Of a stretch of 64,000 bases of DNA, positions 22,451 to 33,600 are shown one piece after another. Positions within the stretch are counted from its first letter, which is position 1; each line of letters starts with the position of its first letter. This DNA comes from Fusarium oxysporum f. sp. lycopersici 4287. Its lineage: Eukaryota; Ascomycota; Sordariomycetes; Hypocreales; Nectriaceae. The DNA lies in the NCBI RefSeq assembly GCF_000149955.1, contig NC_030991.1, forward strand, positions 1,522,747 through 1,586,746, given 5' to 3'. A program made the position numbers and the translations under genes. The notes under the pieces were generated by a model that worked only from the letters and a program-made list of their open reading frames with translations, did not search any database and was not told where the DNA came from.

Positions 22451-23175
22451 TAGTTTATGCGCCAACCTCATTTAATGCAAAAACCCTCAATAATCACTAA
22501 AGCCACATTTGAGTAAAATGTTTTACTATTCATGCTTTTAAAAAGTTCTGATAGGTTAATTTGGGCATTGAGGACGCTCTCAAATCCTTTGGTTAAAAAA
22601 TCAGGGACTTGGTGGCCAAGCTCGCGTGCCTCAAGCGAGGAGGAGTATCGTCAAGATTCACTAAATCAGCATCTTGACCGAGATGAAATTGCATAATAGC
22701 ACCTCAGTTCAGTCTCAATCCAATTGATAAGCTCATTCCACGTTATATTAAGAGAATCCTGCCAAGTACCGTTACTAATACAATTAGCTATGTGCTCAGC
22801 ATGTGGTGTTGTTTCTTGAAGTAGCTGTTGCTCTTGTCGCTGAATATGTAGATCTCCAGACAATAGAGAGGTAGTTTGAGTAGTGGCTGTGCGTGATCCA
22901 GGAAATAATCGCGCCGGTGATGGTCTTACATATGTTTGCGAAGCGTACCGCTACGAACCCAGTGTTATTTCTCTCAGACGTGAAGGGGGTGACCATCCCG
23001 GTCTGACTGATCTTGTTGGAGGCGGTAGCGGCCTTCTCGTCATGTTACATCTCTCGAGCGTTAGAGCCTATTCCTTTATCGCGAGTCGTAGAAACACCGA
23101 CGATTGACTAAACTGCTTTAATGATCGTTCTACTGTGGCTTATCTCTTCCTTGCAGGTGATCTGCATCTACCATA
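22451..23175. other. Unassigned stretch with short open frames
   Basis: No gene recognised. A minus-strand frame at about 22666-22863 (QRQEQQLLQETTPHAEHIAN) looks protein-like but is short and lacks a clear start. It may be the tail of a lost transposon gene. Confidence 0.3.
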
Positions 23176-25284
23176 CAGTACCCCTCTACCGATAAGACCC
23201 CTCCACCGATAAGCAAAAAAAAAGTTTCCTCATACAAAATGCCCAATTTCACTTGAACGGTGCTTGGCCAAAGATTGAAGCTATTTACATAAAACAAGCT
23301 GTGTCTCAACGGGAGTTTCATGTTGTTTCGCATTATGCTACTCTTTTTTGCGTCATATAAGCGGTATGGTAGTGTGGCACCAATGTAAAACCCCCATTAA
23401 TGCCTTATCTTCGAATAGTCCTCCCCATGACTTTTAGGTTCTCTATCTACACCAATCTTCCATAATTGCCTTGAAGAATGACTCGAGCGTGTTACGCAGA
23501 GGATGACGTTATTGAAGCCATATTAGATGTCACCGAAAACGGCCTCTCCCAGAACCAAGCCAGGCAAAAGCATGGCATCCCTCAGCCGACTCTCTCAGAC
23601 AGATTAAGAGGAGTACTACCAAAGTCTGAGGTCACCCATCCTGCCCAGTTGTTATCCAAGTCTCAGGAGTCCAGATAGGTTGCCTGGATACTTCGACAAG
23701 AGGCCTTAGGCTATGCCCCTTCTCATAATCAAGTTCGCGCCACCGTCATTGTCCTCCTACGACAACAAGGGAGGGAAAAGCCTATCGGTGTACATTGGCT
23801 AGCCAGGTTCATGAAACGGCATCCATCAATAAAGACAGATAGGCAAACGCAAGGAGGTGTCTAGGTTCAATTGCTTTACCCCGACCGCTGTCAATTGGTA
23901 CTTTGATATCCGGGAGAGCGAATATGGCTGGATCAAACCTAAAAACACAATCAACTGTAATGAGGGCGGTATCATGGCAGGGTTTGGCGAGTTTCTGTTG
24001 ATTTGGCCATCAATTTAGCTGATCCATTGCGAATATAGGCTTGGATTCTTTGGTTATCGGCAGCAGCGATCCCAAGAGGAAGGCCTTCCTCAAAGGCTCC
24101 CAGTCCCGCGCTTGGACTAGCTTTATCGAGGCCGTCACAGCAACTGGCCATCTTCTGAAGCCCGGAATTATCTTCAAGGGCAAAGAGCTTCAGCAACAGT
24201 GGTTTGTCGATGAGCTCAAGCAAGTAGCTGACTGGCATTATATCACGTCCGAGAACGGCTGGACGGACAACCATATCGCAGTCGAGTGGCTCAAGGAGGT
24301 CTACCTTCCCCAGACTCAACCAGAAGACGAGTCTGACGCGAGACTCATTATATTGGATGGACATAGAAGCCATGTATCTGTACGTGTCTAGCTGTTTTGA
24401 ATCAAGTTAATCAAAGTTGTTGTTGACTCTAAAACTTGACAACGGCATAGTCAATGCTTCTAAAGCTGCCTATCGCAAAGAACTCCAAAAGCTGACGAGC
24501 CTGACTGATTCTGCGCCGGTGGATAAGGTCAACTTCATTAAGGCATATGCCAAGGCCAGGGAAGTGGGCATGACGAAGAAAAACATCCTCTCAGGCTGGA
24601 GAGTGACTGGAAACTGGCCGATTTTACGACGTAAAGCACTCGTAGACCCAGAAATTCAACCAGAGAAGAAGGAAGTGACGCCTGCATCAGATGGCCACAA
24701 GGACAGGCAAGTCGACTCTGATAACACTCCAAAGACCAGCCGCCATATCAGAGATCTAGGCAAGAATAAGACCCCATCGACAAGAAGACGCTATTCAGTG
24801 ATATCCAAAGGGTTTGAAGCTCAAGAATCAAAGATTGCCTCCTTAAGTACAAGAGTAGCCAGTTTAGAGGAGGAAGTTGGGCGGTTAAGCAGAGGCAAGA
24901 AGAGAAAGGCAGTGCCGAATCTCAACACGAAGTTTGTGACATTAGCCGAAGCTTTAGTGGCTGGTGAAACAATTCCTAAGACAAGCCAGGCAACTGCAGA
25001 GACAGAGGTTGTTGAGGATGTAATCGAGGTAGGAGGAGCAGAAGAGGATGTAAGCACAAATTCGGAGGCAGAGGAATTATCTGTCACACGAACTCGCGCA
25101 GGCCGCGCAGTCAAGAGGCTAAGAGGATATTAAATTGCATGTAATTCTGTACCGATAAACAGCAATCAATTTGTTTTTCGTATTTCTGGTGACTCTTTGC
25201 AAGGTGGCTGAAAAATAGCAGTTTGTATGGGGAAACTTTTTTTTTTCTTATCGGTAGAGGGGTCTTATCGGTAGAGGGGTACTG
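23176..25284 (+). mobile_element. pogo/Fot element 2, 2.1 kb, decayed
   Basis: The inverted ends start cagtacccctctaccgataa, with TA before the left end and CA after the right end; the mismatch fits a single transition. A second cctcyaccgataag copy lies just inside each end. It contains the remnant transposase at 23478-25133. It abuts an MFS gene fragment on the right. Confidence 0.8.
23478..25133 (+). pseudogene. pogo/Fot transposase, multiple stops and a deletion
   Basis: It begins MTRACYAEDDVIEAILDVTE with a psq domain. TAG at 23676-23678 interrupts before VAWILRQEALGYAPSHNQVR, and further stops and frame changes follow to about 24040. The first catalytic box reads NEGGIM in place of DEGGIM, so the first Asp is lost. 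The core resumes with GSDPKRKAFLKGSQSRAWTS and LIILDGHRSH. About 120 bases with the third Asp box (LQPLD) are missing before SKAAYRKELQKL. The C-terminal coiled coil and basic tail reach a stop at 25133. Confidence 0.8.
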
Positions 25285-25578
25285 CATGGTAATGGTTATC
25301 GCGGCGGCTTGATGCCCATGAGATCAGCAAAGTAGGATGATGCCCAGGCACCGACGATAGCGGCAGCATTGGAGCCATTGCTGAGAGCAGACTGCCAGCT
25401 CGTCTCGATTAAGTATGAGCCGTCGTCGATGGGTTTGCGGAATCTTCCTTTGAAGACGGGGATGCTGATAATGTTGTTTATATTGTGCAGTAATGCTGGT
25501 GGAAAAAACAATATTTTATGAAACTTTATTGTTAATTCTTGAGATAAGAGTTCTTCTCAGGTTTATATCTCTAGACTA

Positions 25579-27416
25579 ACTCACCGCCACCCCACACACC
25601 CGTGATAGCATCACAACTGAATCCATAGATGACTTCAATTAATTCTACAATAATGAGTATTTATTCAATTTAACTGAGAATTTGGAAACTAATTCACCAA
25701 TATTGTATCTGCAGTCTGTGTTTTTGGCGGATTCTTTTTATGTTGTTTTCTCTTATTTCCCTCGATCTGATGTAGTACGTTCTTTTCAGCCTGATCACGA
25801 GCCGAGATAATCTGTTCAATTTCAGGGAAAGCCTTGTTGGGGTCAAATTGAACGGCGACTCGGCCAGTGGGCTCTCTTGCTGCTACTGATGCCTTCAGTA
25901 CTGCCTTTTCCTCCTCTAGGCGTTGAATTTGACTGTTCTTCTGGTCAATACATTTCATCGCCTTCTTTATGATACAATTGAAGTCGCGAATAAAGGTATT
26001 TCCTTGACTTTGTACAGATTCCAGTTGTTTTTGAGTATCGGCTCTTCCTTGGGGCGTACTTCAGATCGTATCAGCGATTACTTGGGCCTTCCTTGGTGTT
26101 ATAGGCCCGTTGAAGCGCTTGCGTTTCTTCTCCCTTGGCTTCAATGCCGCCAATGCCTTCTGTAGCTTGATCGGGAAAAGCCCAGAGGCCGAGAAACCAC
26201 CTATTATGTTCCTACGGCTCAGGGCTTTTAATGGAGCCCTCTCATAAGCTTTTAGGAAGAGCTGTTGTTGGTGTGGTGAGGTTGCTTCGTATGAGGCCCA
26301 AGAGCGGGTAAACTGGCGATAGTATGTTTTTAACGGCCCAAATACGGCAACATCGAGCGGCTGAGTGATATGTGATGCAAAAAATATCTGGATCAAGAAG
26401 AAGGAGACACCTACGCGGCGGCCCATGAATATTCTTCCATCAGACAGTAAGGATGATCCTTTCGCCAGCATCCCAGATTTGTCTGTGGATTTGACGAGAG
26501 AGATGCATAGTCTGCGGTATGAATACCCCCATGAACCAACGGATGAAGATGTCGCTGTTAGACCAACCGGTTGGACTGCAAGTATACTTCCAATCAGGAA
26601 AAACGGCTGGAAACCACTGTCCTTGGAGGTTCTCGCCGGTAAAAACGACACAAGGCGTGAGACGCCGACCGTCCGCTGATACAGACTCGATTATTGAGCT
26701 CCAAGTCGGATTGTCAGAGTTTATCGTCTCTGAGGAAGAAGTCATCGCTGTTCCGGCTACTATGCCACTGTTGGTCTCACCGATTTGAACGCCGGTCTCG
26801 TCAACGTTATACATATAAGGCCTAGTTATTTTCTTCGTGTTGACTACCCAGTTGAGGCCATCGTAGTACTCGGAAAGTGACTCCTTCGTCACACAACGCT
26901 TCCTTACGGATTCTATGACTCTCGATGGCTTTAATTCTATACTTGAATGGCGGGTAAAGAATCTGTCAACCCAGTTCTTGCCGACATAAGAGACTTGCCC
27001 GTTGACTGATGATAACGCCTGTGCGAAGTCATGGATATCCTTCTTCATGAGAGGCTGAATAGCGCGCTCTCGGTCGATAATATAGTTGACTAGGTCATCT
27101 TCCTGCTCTACAGTAAGCGACTGATCTTTCTGATGTGCTGTGCGGATATCCTGGCCTCCGGCGCATCGATCATGCAATGTCGAGAGCTTGACTGAGTGTT
27201 TTACTGCCGAGGGCCGCAAACCAATGATTTCTACGTCCTCAATGGCCAATAATATCTTCTTTTCATAATCTGATAGCTGCGATTCTATTGCCATTGAAAT
27301 TAAGAAAAAACGGATTTTATTTGATGATATAGAATAAAATGAAGTATCCTGTGTTGATGACGCGTTGATGGTGTTGAAGTGTGCGGGGACGGGGGGTGTG
27401 TGGGGTGGCGGTGAGT
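25579..27416 (-). mobile_element. pogo element 3, 1838 bp, inside a solo LTR
   Basis: The inverted ends are actcaccgccaccccacaca at the left and the complement at the right, flanked by TA (25577-25578 and 27417-27418). Comparison with the LTR at 55922 places it exactly in the middle of the LTR. It carries a damaged transposase on the minus strand. Confidence 0.85.
25689..27294 (-). pseudogene. pogo transposase 3, damaged at the catalytic core
   Basis: The ATG start at 27294 leads through a psq-like domain, CENP-B-type VGKNWVDRFFTRHSS, and the first catalytic box YMYNVDETGVQ. The frame ends at 26440 just before the second Asp region (ERIILTV). After a change of frame it resumes near 26370 with SHITQPLDVAVFGPLKTYY (third Asp). 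TGA at 26061 (probably from CGA) then interrupts before the C-terminal coiled coil QRLEEEKAVLKASVAAREP, which ends at 25689. Confidence 0.75.
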
Positions 27417-27724
27417 TAGTCTAGATGATTCCATCTATGACTTTGAACTCTAAATCTAGGACTTTCAGACTAACAGTCTGAACCCTGAAGAGAAGGGCCC
27501 AGTTTTTCCAACAAATAATGGAGAGCAAGAAATTCACAAAGAGTAGATTCATTGTGCTACGGACAGGCGCCACAACGTAACAATGTAAAAGGTACTGGAT
27601 CCAATGGTACAGAACTTGGCTGAACCGAAACTCATCCATGTATGAAAATCTCCAGTCAGATCTGTAGGAAGGACCAGCTGAGATTAACACTCCTTGCCAG
27701 GGCCACATATACGATGAGTGGCCT

Positions 27725-30274
27725 TTATTGCTTCTCCTTGAGCATAAACATGCCCCCGAACCAGCCATAAGCCCGTGTCAATCTTCGTCCATGCCGTCGA
27801 GCGACTTCGAAAGGAATCTTGCCTTTTGGATGGGGCTCATGGAAGTGAATCCCTCGCTCAATGTCCAAAATAGTAGGGGAAAACTGCCAGACAGAGCCAT
27901 AGAGCTTCTCAATCTGGAAACCTGTAGAGGCCATTGCATGGAGAAAGTCGTTCCATGGAATGGAGCCAGGCGTCGATGTTACCTCGGGATTGAAGAACAA
28001 AGTGCGGAACACCTTCAATGCTCGAGCATCGACGGAGAATGTTGGCTGAGAGTCGAGAACCTTGGGTTTTGTGGCATCAGATGGTGCCACGTTATCGTTG
28101 TTGTTGGACGTCTCAGAGGGGTCACCCTTGGTCTTGATCTTGATCTTCGACTGAACGCCATGAGCATTGAATCTCTGAGGTGTTTGTGCAGGTTGGTCCA
28201 GGAACAGATTTGAAAGTGGGCGGTTGAGGGCCCAAAGATCTTGGTCCAGGGCGGGCTCAGCTTTTTCGTTTGTTTTGGTAGGTTCAACCCATTCTGCGGT
28301 CCTTCTCAAGATGCGCGGTTGAGAAAGAAGGCGATAAAGAGCTGTATCTTCAAAATCCGTGACTCTAGCTTTTGTTACGTCGTCAACCTTGGCCCAGAAC
28401 ATATCCAAATTCGACTCGGCCTGTCGCAAAGCGTCTACCGTCTCCTTTGTCCGACGTTTGCTATATGGGTAGGTAAATTTGCCACCTGACGGCTCCGCAA
28501 GTCTAGCGGCGTAGTCCAGGCCCTTTTGTAAAAATGCAGCGTGAAGCTGTGCCATAGGTTTCTGTAGCGCGGTGTACTCCTCTTTGAAATCTTCCACATG
28601 GTCAGCCGAAGCCATCTCGAACTGTTGGGCCCATGGCTGATAGAGCTCGAGTTGCTTGAGACTCTGTGTGACAATGGCTAGGTCACCGATCATCTTGGCC
28701 ACGTGGGCCGATATGAGGGCGTCCGCCTTAGGTTCCGCCTGTAGCAGTCGCTCCAACTCATCGACGACGTTAGGCACGCGAACGAGAAAGAGGGCGTAAT
28801 CATCTTCCCATAGTGTTTGCAACAACCAAATCAACTGTTGTTCTACCTTTTCCATCTTGAACCCCGGGCAACTCCTTACGAATATCTTTGTCGAGTCAGG
28901 ATCAACAGGCGGCTCACGGACGAAGAATTTCCGCATCGGTGGAGAGGCTGTGGCAGCTACTTTGAGCTTGTCCAAGGGCCCCTTTGCCGTTTGCTCCAAG
29001 AAGTACTTGAAGCGGAGCAGAGAAACAAAGTACTCCTTCGGCAAGTCCTTGGTGGGCAGTATTTCCTTGTGAAACTTCTGCTGTAGCATGCTCAGGTTTT
29101 GGACTTGCCGATGAAGCTCGGTGAGGGACTCGAGATTCGCATAAGCATCTAAAAGCATACCAAAGGTTACCCGGGCCCAGAGAGTATTCTCCCGCAGCCT
29201 GTGAGTTGCAGGATGCGGAAGTCCCTTGGTATCAGGCAGCATTTCTTGTCGGTGATCTTTGATCTCGCGGAACTGGTCAGCAAAGTAGGCAGGATCCTCA
29301 CGAAGTGCCCACACGTGATCTTCTGCTGCTGACATCTCGGCTTCGAGAAGAGACGTGAGTCGTTCGAGATCAAGTCTTGCCGGTAGTCTGTAAGGCGCTT
29401 CCGCAGCCATTGCTGCCAATGATGTGAAGCCGGAAGCGTCGCTGTCCGTCTTCAGAAATGGCTCGGGCTGGATGCTATACGCGCTACTGGCGATGGCATC
29501 GGCGGAGATCTCGTGGAGGACTTCGTGACAAAAATCAACGAGAAAGGGCATCAAGCGAGCCTGTGCCTCGAGAATAAGGAGGCCCTCCCCAGGGAGAAAT
29601 TGTTTGCGTGTGTGCATCCAGTCAAAAGCATCTGGGTGCGAATCCCAATCAAGAAGCTTTCCATATCCCTCAGCCGTGGTGGCGCCATGCAATACCATCG
29701 TGTGAAGGTTAAGAAAGATAGGAACCAGTGCCTTTGTCACTTTGCCTAGATGCATTGCGTCGTTATCGGCCGCCGCAAAGGCCGGAGGCGGACAACGGCC
29801 TCTGGCATTCAGCAGCAAGAGCATAAGCTTAGGCTGTGATAAGTCCTCCTGGTTGATGTAGGGCCACATGTAGTGGCCTTTATACTTCGAGCCTCTCTCT
29901 CGTTCTTCCTTTGATTCTCTGCGAAAGGCCTCGAAATCAGGACGATGAGAGGCAGGCATTGCCGGCCAAGCTTTGAGGAGAATTTGAAGTCTCTGCTGCC
30001 GAGTCTTCTTGGTCCACCTTTTCTGAATCGTGGCCTCATGCCTCTCCAGAATTTGCTTTAGGAGATGGTGGCTTGCAAAGACCTTGGCCGAGTATTCTCC
30101 AGCCTGTCGCCGAACCTTGGCCGGAGAGGGAAGTTCGGGCATTGGACCTCCCATGGCGGTAAGGAATTCAACGGGATTAGACCAGTCAATATCAGGCAGA
30201 GAACCATCTTGACTGTCGAAATTTTGGCCCTCCTCTGAGAAGGGGTCAAACTGGAAATCTCGTCTGAGGTCCAT
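27725..30274 (-). CDS. Large fungal protein of unknown function, single exon, intact
   Basis: The uninterrupted frame of 849 residues starts at ATG 30274 (MDLRRDFQFDPFSEEGQNFD); upstream codons in frame give no other ATG. It is rich in helices, with the conserved-looking segments ILERHEATIQKRWTKKTRQQ, PAMPASHRPDFEAFRRES and YMWPYINQEDLSQPKLMLLL. There is no signal peptide, membrane helix or known catalytic motif. It resembles a widespread ascomycete family sometimes annotated as ipa protein; that name is from memory and should be treated as weak. It is flanked by an LTR-broken MFS gene and the 3' end of a LINE. No stop or frameshift is seen, which is unusual here. Confidence 0.7.
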   Translation of the reverse strand: MDLRRDFQFDPFSEEGQNFDSQDGSLPDIDWSNPVEFLTAMGGPMPELPSPAKVRRQAGEYSAKVFASHHLLKQILERHEATIQKRWTKKTRQQRLQILLKAWPAMPASHRPDFEAFRRESKEERERGSKYKGHYMWPYINQEDLSQPKLMLLLLNARGRCPPPAFAAADNDAMHLGKVTKALVPIFLNLHTMVLHGATTAEGYGKLLDWDSHPDAFDWMHTRKQFLPGEGLLILEAQARLMPFLVDFCHEVLHEISADAIASSAYSIQPEPFLKTDSDASGFTSLAAMAAEAPYRLPARLDLERLTSLLEAEMSAAEDHVWALREDPAYFADQFREIKDHRQEMLPDTKGLPHPATHRLRENTLWARVTFGMLLDAYANLESLTELHRQVQNLSMLQQKFHKEILPTKDLPKEYFVSLLRFKYFLEQTAKGPLDKLKVAATASPPMRKFFVREPPVDPDSTKIFVRSCPGFKMEKVEQQLIWLLQTLWEDDYALFLVRVPNVVDELERLLQAEPKADALISAHVAKMIGDLAIVTQSLKQLELYQPWAQQFEMASADHVEDFKEEYTALQKPMAQLHAAFLQKGLDYAARLAEPSGGKFTYPYSKRRTKETVDALRQAESNLDMFWAKVDDVTKARVTDFEDTALYRLLSQPRILRRTAEWVEPTKTNEKAEPALDQDLWALNRPLSNLFLDQPAQTPQRFNAHGVQSKIKIKTKGDPSETSNNNDNVAPSDATKPKVLDSQPTFSVDARALKVFRTLFFNPEVTSTPGSIPWNDFLHAMASTGFQIEKLYGSVWQFSPTILDIERGIHFHEPHPKGKIPFEVARRHGRRLTRAYGWFGGMFMLKEKQ

Positions 30275-30631
30275 AGTTTTGTTTTGGTGATGAGACGCTC
30301 TCAAAGCAGGTGGGGGATATGATTTGATTTAGATTTGATTATCCTACGCGGTTGTAGTCGTCTAAACGACTATGCCCGGATAACGGGGTCCGGCGAACAG
30401 CCGAAGCATCGCGGATCAGTGTTGATCCGTGGTGCCCCACTTCGCCATCGTGAACAACGATGACCAGCTGTTCCCAAAATTCCCGCTTTTCGCTCTCTAA
30501 CTACTATTTACATTTGCTTGCCGGCCCATGTACATAGTGGTTTTCTACCAACGCGTCCGTGATTCTAGGCTCTGTCGGGCTGTGAGGCCCTCTCTTTCGC
30601 GGCTATGTACCTACAGTCTCCCCCCCAGTGC

Positions 30632-33600
30632 TCAGCTTTGTCTGTTAAGGTCTCGATCCTGAAATTGCCCAAGGATCTGAGTCAGTTCGATGAACTTGAT
30701 TGCCTTGGCGGCTGCTTTGCGCTCGCTCAGTAACTTCCGGAGATTGTTGCGTCCTCGGAGTCGTCCTAGTTCCTGGTCCCGGAGTTGGCGGTGCTGGCGA
30801 CAGCGCAGGAGGACGTGCGCTACCGTTTGTCGATCCGATCTATAGGGGCATCTGTTGCTGGAGATGCCTGGTACCTTTCGATTATAGAGGAAATCCTTAA
30901 GTCCTATCTTCTCCGTCCGCAGCTGCGTGAGCAGCGCGCTGTGCTTCTTGCTGAGCCCGTCATGCAAGTCCAAGACCTTGCGTGAGGGTTTGGGCGTGTG
31001 CCTGAAAGATGCTCGGCCGCGTGTTTCGGATATCCAGCCTCTTTCCCACGACGTGGTAGTCTCTTTGTGAGACCATGTCTTCATGGTCGATCGGAGTGGG
31101 TATAGCTGCTGCGGTTCTGCTGCTTTTGGTCCCGTGAGGTCGCCTTCTCTCCAACCTGTTGCTTCCTTTGCCGCTCGATCCGCTTCTTCGTTACCTTGGA
31201 TCCCAATGTGCGCTGGGACCCATCTGATCTCGGTGTTTAGACCTTGTAATTGGAGTTCGTCGATCTGTTTTGCGATGCTTCTGAGCAGGTATGCCCCCGA
31301 CTTACCCTTGGGCTTTGCGGTCGATCGGATGGCGGCCTGGTTGTTGGTGTAAATCAAGACCTTGCTTCTACTGTTGCCTCTGGACCTGTCTTCCTGTGCG
31401 ATCTGGAGGGCCAGGCTGATGCCTTGGAGTTCACCGGCGTAGACGGTGGAAGTCGTGTCGTCTCCCATGTAAGCACTCTTTGTTTCTTGGGTGGTGGTGC
31501 AGACTGCGGCAGCACCGATATGACCACCGATGCCGCTACCGTCTGTGTAGATGTGTATGGCGTCCGGCTCGTCTTGTATGATCTGTTCGTGTTTGATTTG
31601 CGCCTCCTCTGTGTTTGTTTCGATGAACATCTGTGGCCCCTGCCACCATGGAGGTACAATGTAAGGCACGATGTGCTCTTGTCTCCGGATATCCGGCCCT
31701 TGGCGGTCTCTTATGGCTTGTTCAATAGCTCGTCTCGGGCTTTTCTTCTTGTTTCTTCTCGCCTCCTCTTCTGTATGTTGGCGTTCAGCTGGGCCGACTC
31801 TTCCCAGAGTGTCGACGTTATGCTTGAAGATCTGCTGTTCGACTGGTAGAAGGTATGTTTCCACGTCAAGGGCAGGTATCGATGCTGCTTTGTACGCTCC
31901 ACTAATCACCCTAGAAGCTCTGGCCTGTAGGCTTTGAAGCTTGCTCAATGTTCGCTCTGTGTATGGCTTGTCCCTGGTTCTCCAGTTTGCATTCGACCAG
32001 GCAGAACAGGCGTACATCATCTGCGGCACAGCCACTCCTTTGTATATCTTCCTCATCTCTTTCATTGTCACTCCCCAAGTCGAACCACCGAGGCTGCTAA
32101 GGGCGTTGACTGTCTTGGTGACCTTGCGTTGTATTTCATCTATGTGCTGTTTCCAGGTGAGGGTGGAGTCCATGATGAGACCCAGGTATTTGCATGTTTT
32201 CTTTGGTTCGATCGTGCCCCATCTTGTTTGCAGAGGCTCCTCGACGTCTATTCTTGTTCTCGTCCGTGTGAAGTGAGTAAGCTGGAATTTGTCTGGCGCG
32301 AAGATAGACGCATGAGTGGCCGCCCACTGCTCTGCGATATGGAGTGCCTCTTGGAGTTTCTTGCATGTCTCTTTCGTGGAGTCTGCCCAGGTAAGTATAG
32401 CCACATCATCTATAAAGCCGGTTGTGGCCGTGTCGTCTAATTCTCCGCACTTTTCGATTAGATCTGCGTTGTAGAAGAGGTAGAGGATCGGTGACAGATT
32501 CGATCCTTGTGGCTCTCCTGTCTCTAATTTGTAGGGTTCAGATGTGAAGCCATCGATTGATAGCGTTGTGGATCTTGGGCACAGGAAGCTTCCGATCCAC
32601 TTCACTGTTCTTTCATCTATCTTTCTCTTCCGCAGATTGTGTAGTAGGCGTGCATGTGAAATGTTGTCAAACGCCCCTGATACATCCAGAAGCAGTAGAC
32701 TTGCCACTTTGCCTGACCCGGTGTTCCAGGCGTCATATATCTTGTCGATGATAAGGTGGAGGGCGTGCTCAGCGGATCGCAGCTTTCTTCCACCCATGTG
32801 GGTATCAGGCAGCAGGTTATGAGCCTCGGCGAGATAACTCAGCCTCTTTGCTATGACCGCTTCCATGATCTTTCCTGTAGTATTTAATAGAGCGATCGGA
32901 CTGTAGGCCTTTGGTACCGTATAATTGTCTTTCCCTGGCTTCCTGAGGACCACCGTTGTCGATTGTCGAAAGTGTTCCGCATAGTAGCCAAGGGTGAGGG
33001 ACTGATTGAAGATCTTGGTGAGATAGTGCTTGATCCAGGGAGAGGCGATTTGGAGTGCTTTGTTCGTGATGCCGTCCGGTCCTGGAGCCTTGAGCGGGGC
33101 TGCCTCCTCAATGGCCTCCTCTATTTCCCTCGTTGTTATCGGTGGCATGGCTGTGGGAGCAGGGTAGTTGGCATTCTCTATGTCTTCGATATCAGTGTCA
33201 GGTGGCACCGGAAAGAAGGTCTTTCTGAGAAGGTCTGCTTTTTCGCTAGGGGTTATTGCTTGCTGCTTTGTAGCTGGGTCGACTAGCGCGGGTGTCACGT
33301 TCGGTGTTTGACTGTGTCTGTTTCGGGCCCATTTTGCTAACCGCCAGAGGGTTGCCGGGGATTGGGCAGCTTCTTCTACCTTCTCCTGGTGCTTCTGTTT
33401 AAGTGCTTTCTTGATAACTCTACCTTTGCCATTTCGCGCCGCACAGTATGCTTCCCATGTCTCTTCGGTACGATACAGGCTGTGTCGCCGACGGAGCCGT
33501 TTTGATTCTGCCAAGGCTGCAGCGCATTCTTCGTTCCACCCTGGCTTCGATGTCGGTGACGGAGCCGTCTTCGGTACTGCTTCATCGACAGCTGCCGTTA

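Larger units (their letters stand above)
25472..27513. mobile_element. Solo LTR with a nested pogo element
   Basis: The sequence outside the nested element starts tgttgtttatattgtgcagt and ends ccagtttttccaaca, which are TG...CA LTR termini. The flanks gataa and aataa are a 5-bp duplication with one G-to-A difference. A second solo LTR of the same family (55922-56117) is uninterrupted and serves as the empty-site reference. No internal retrotransposon genes are present, so the full element was lost by LTR-LTR recombination. Confidence 0.85.
25285..27560 (-). pseudogene. MFS sugar transporter N-terminal fragment split by a solo LTR
   Basis: On the minus strand, 25465-25290 reads PVFKGRFRKPIDDGSY, then WQSALSNGSNAAAIVGAWAS. 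This is the loop and second membrane helix of maltose-permease-like MFS transporters. Removing the LTR (25472-27513) and one copy of its duplication joins this in frame to NFLLSIIS just upstream (to about 27560). The left side is cut by the pogo element ending at 25284, so the rest of the transporter is missing. The MFS fragment at 38494 has the opposite orientation and may be unrelated. Confidence 0.6.
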
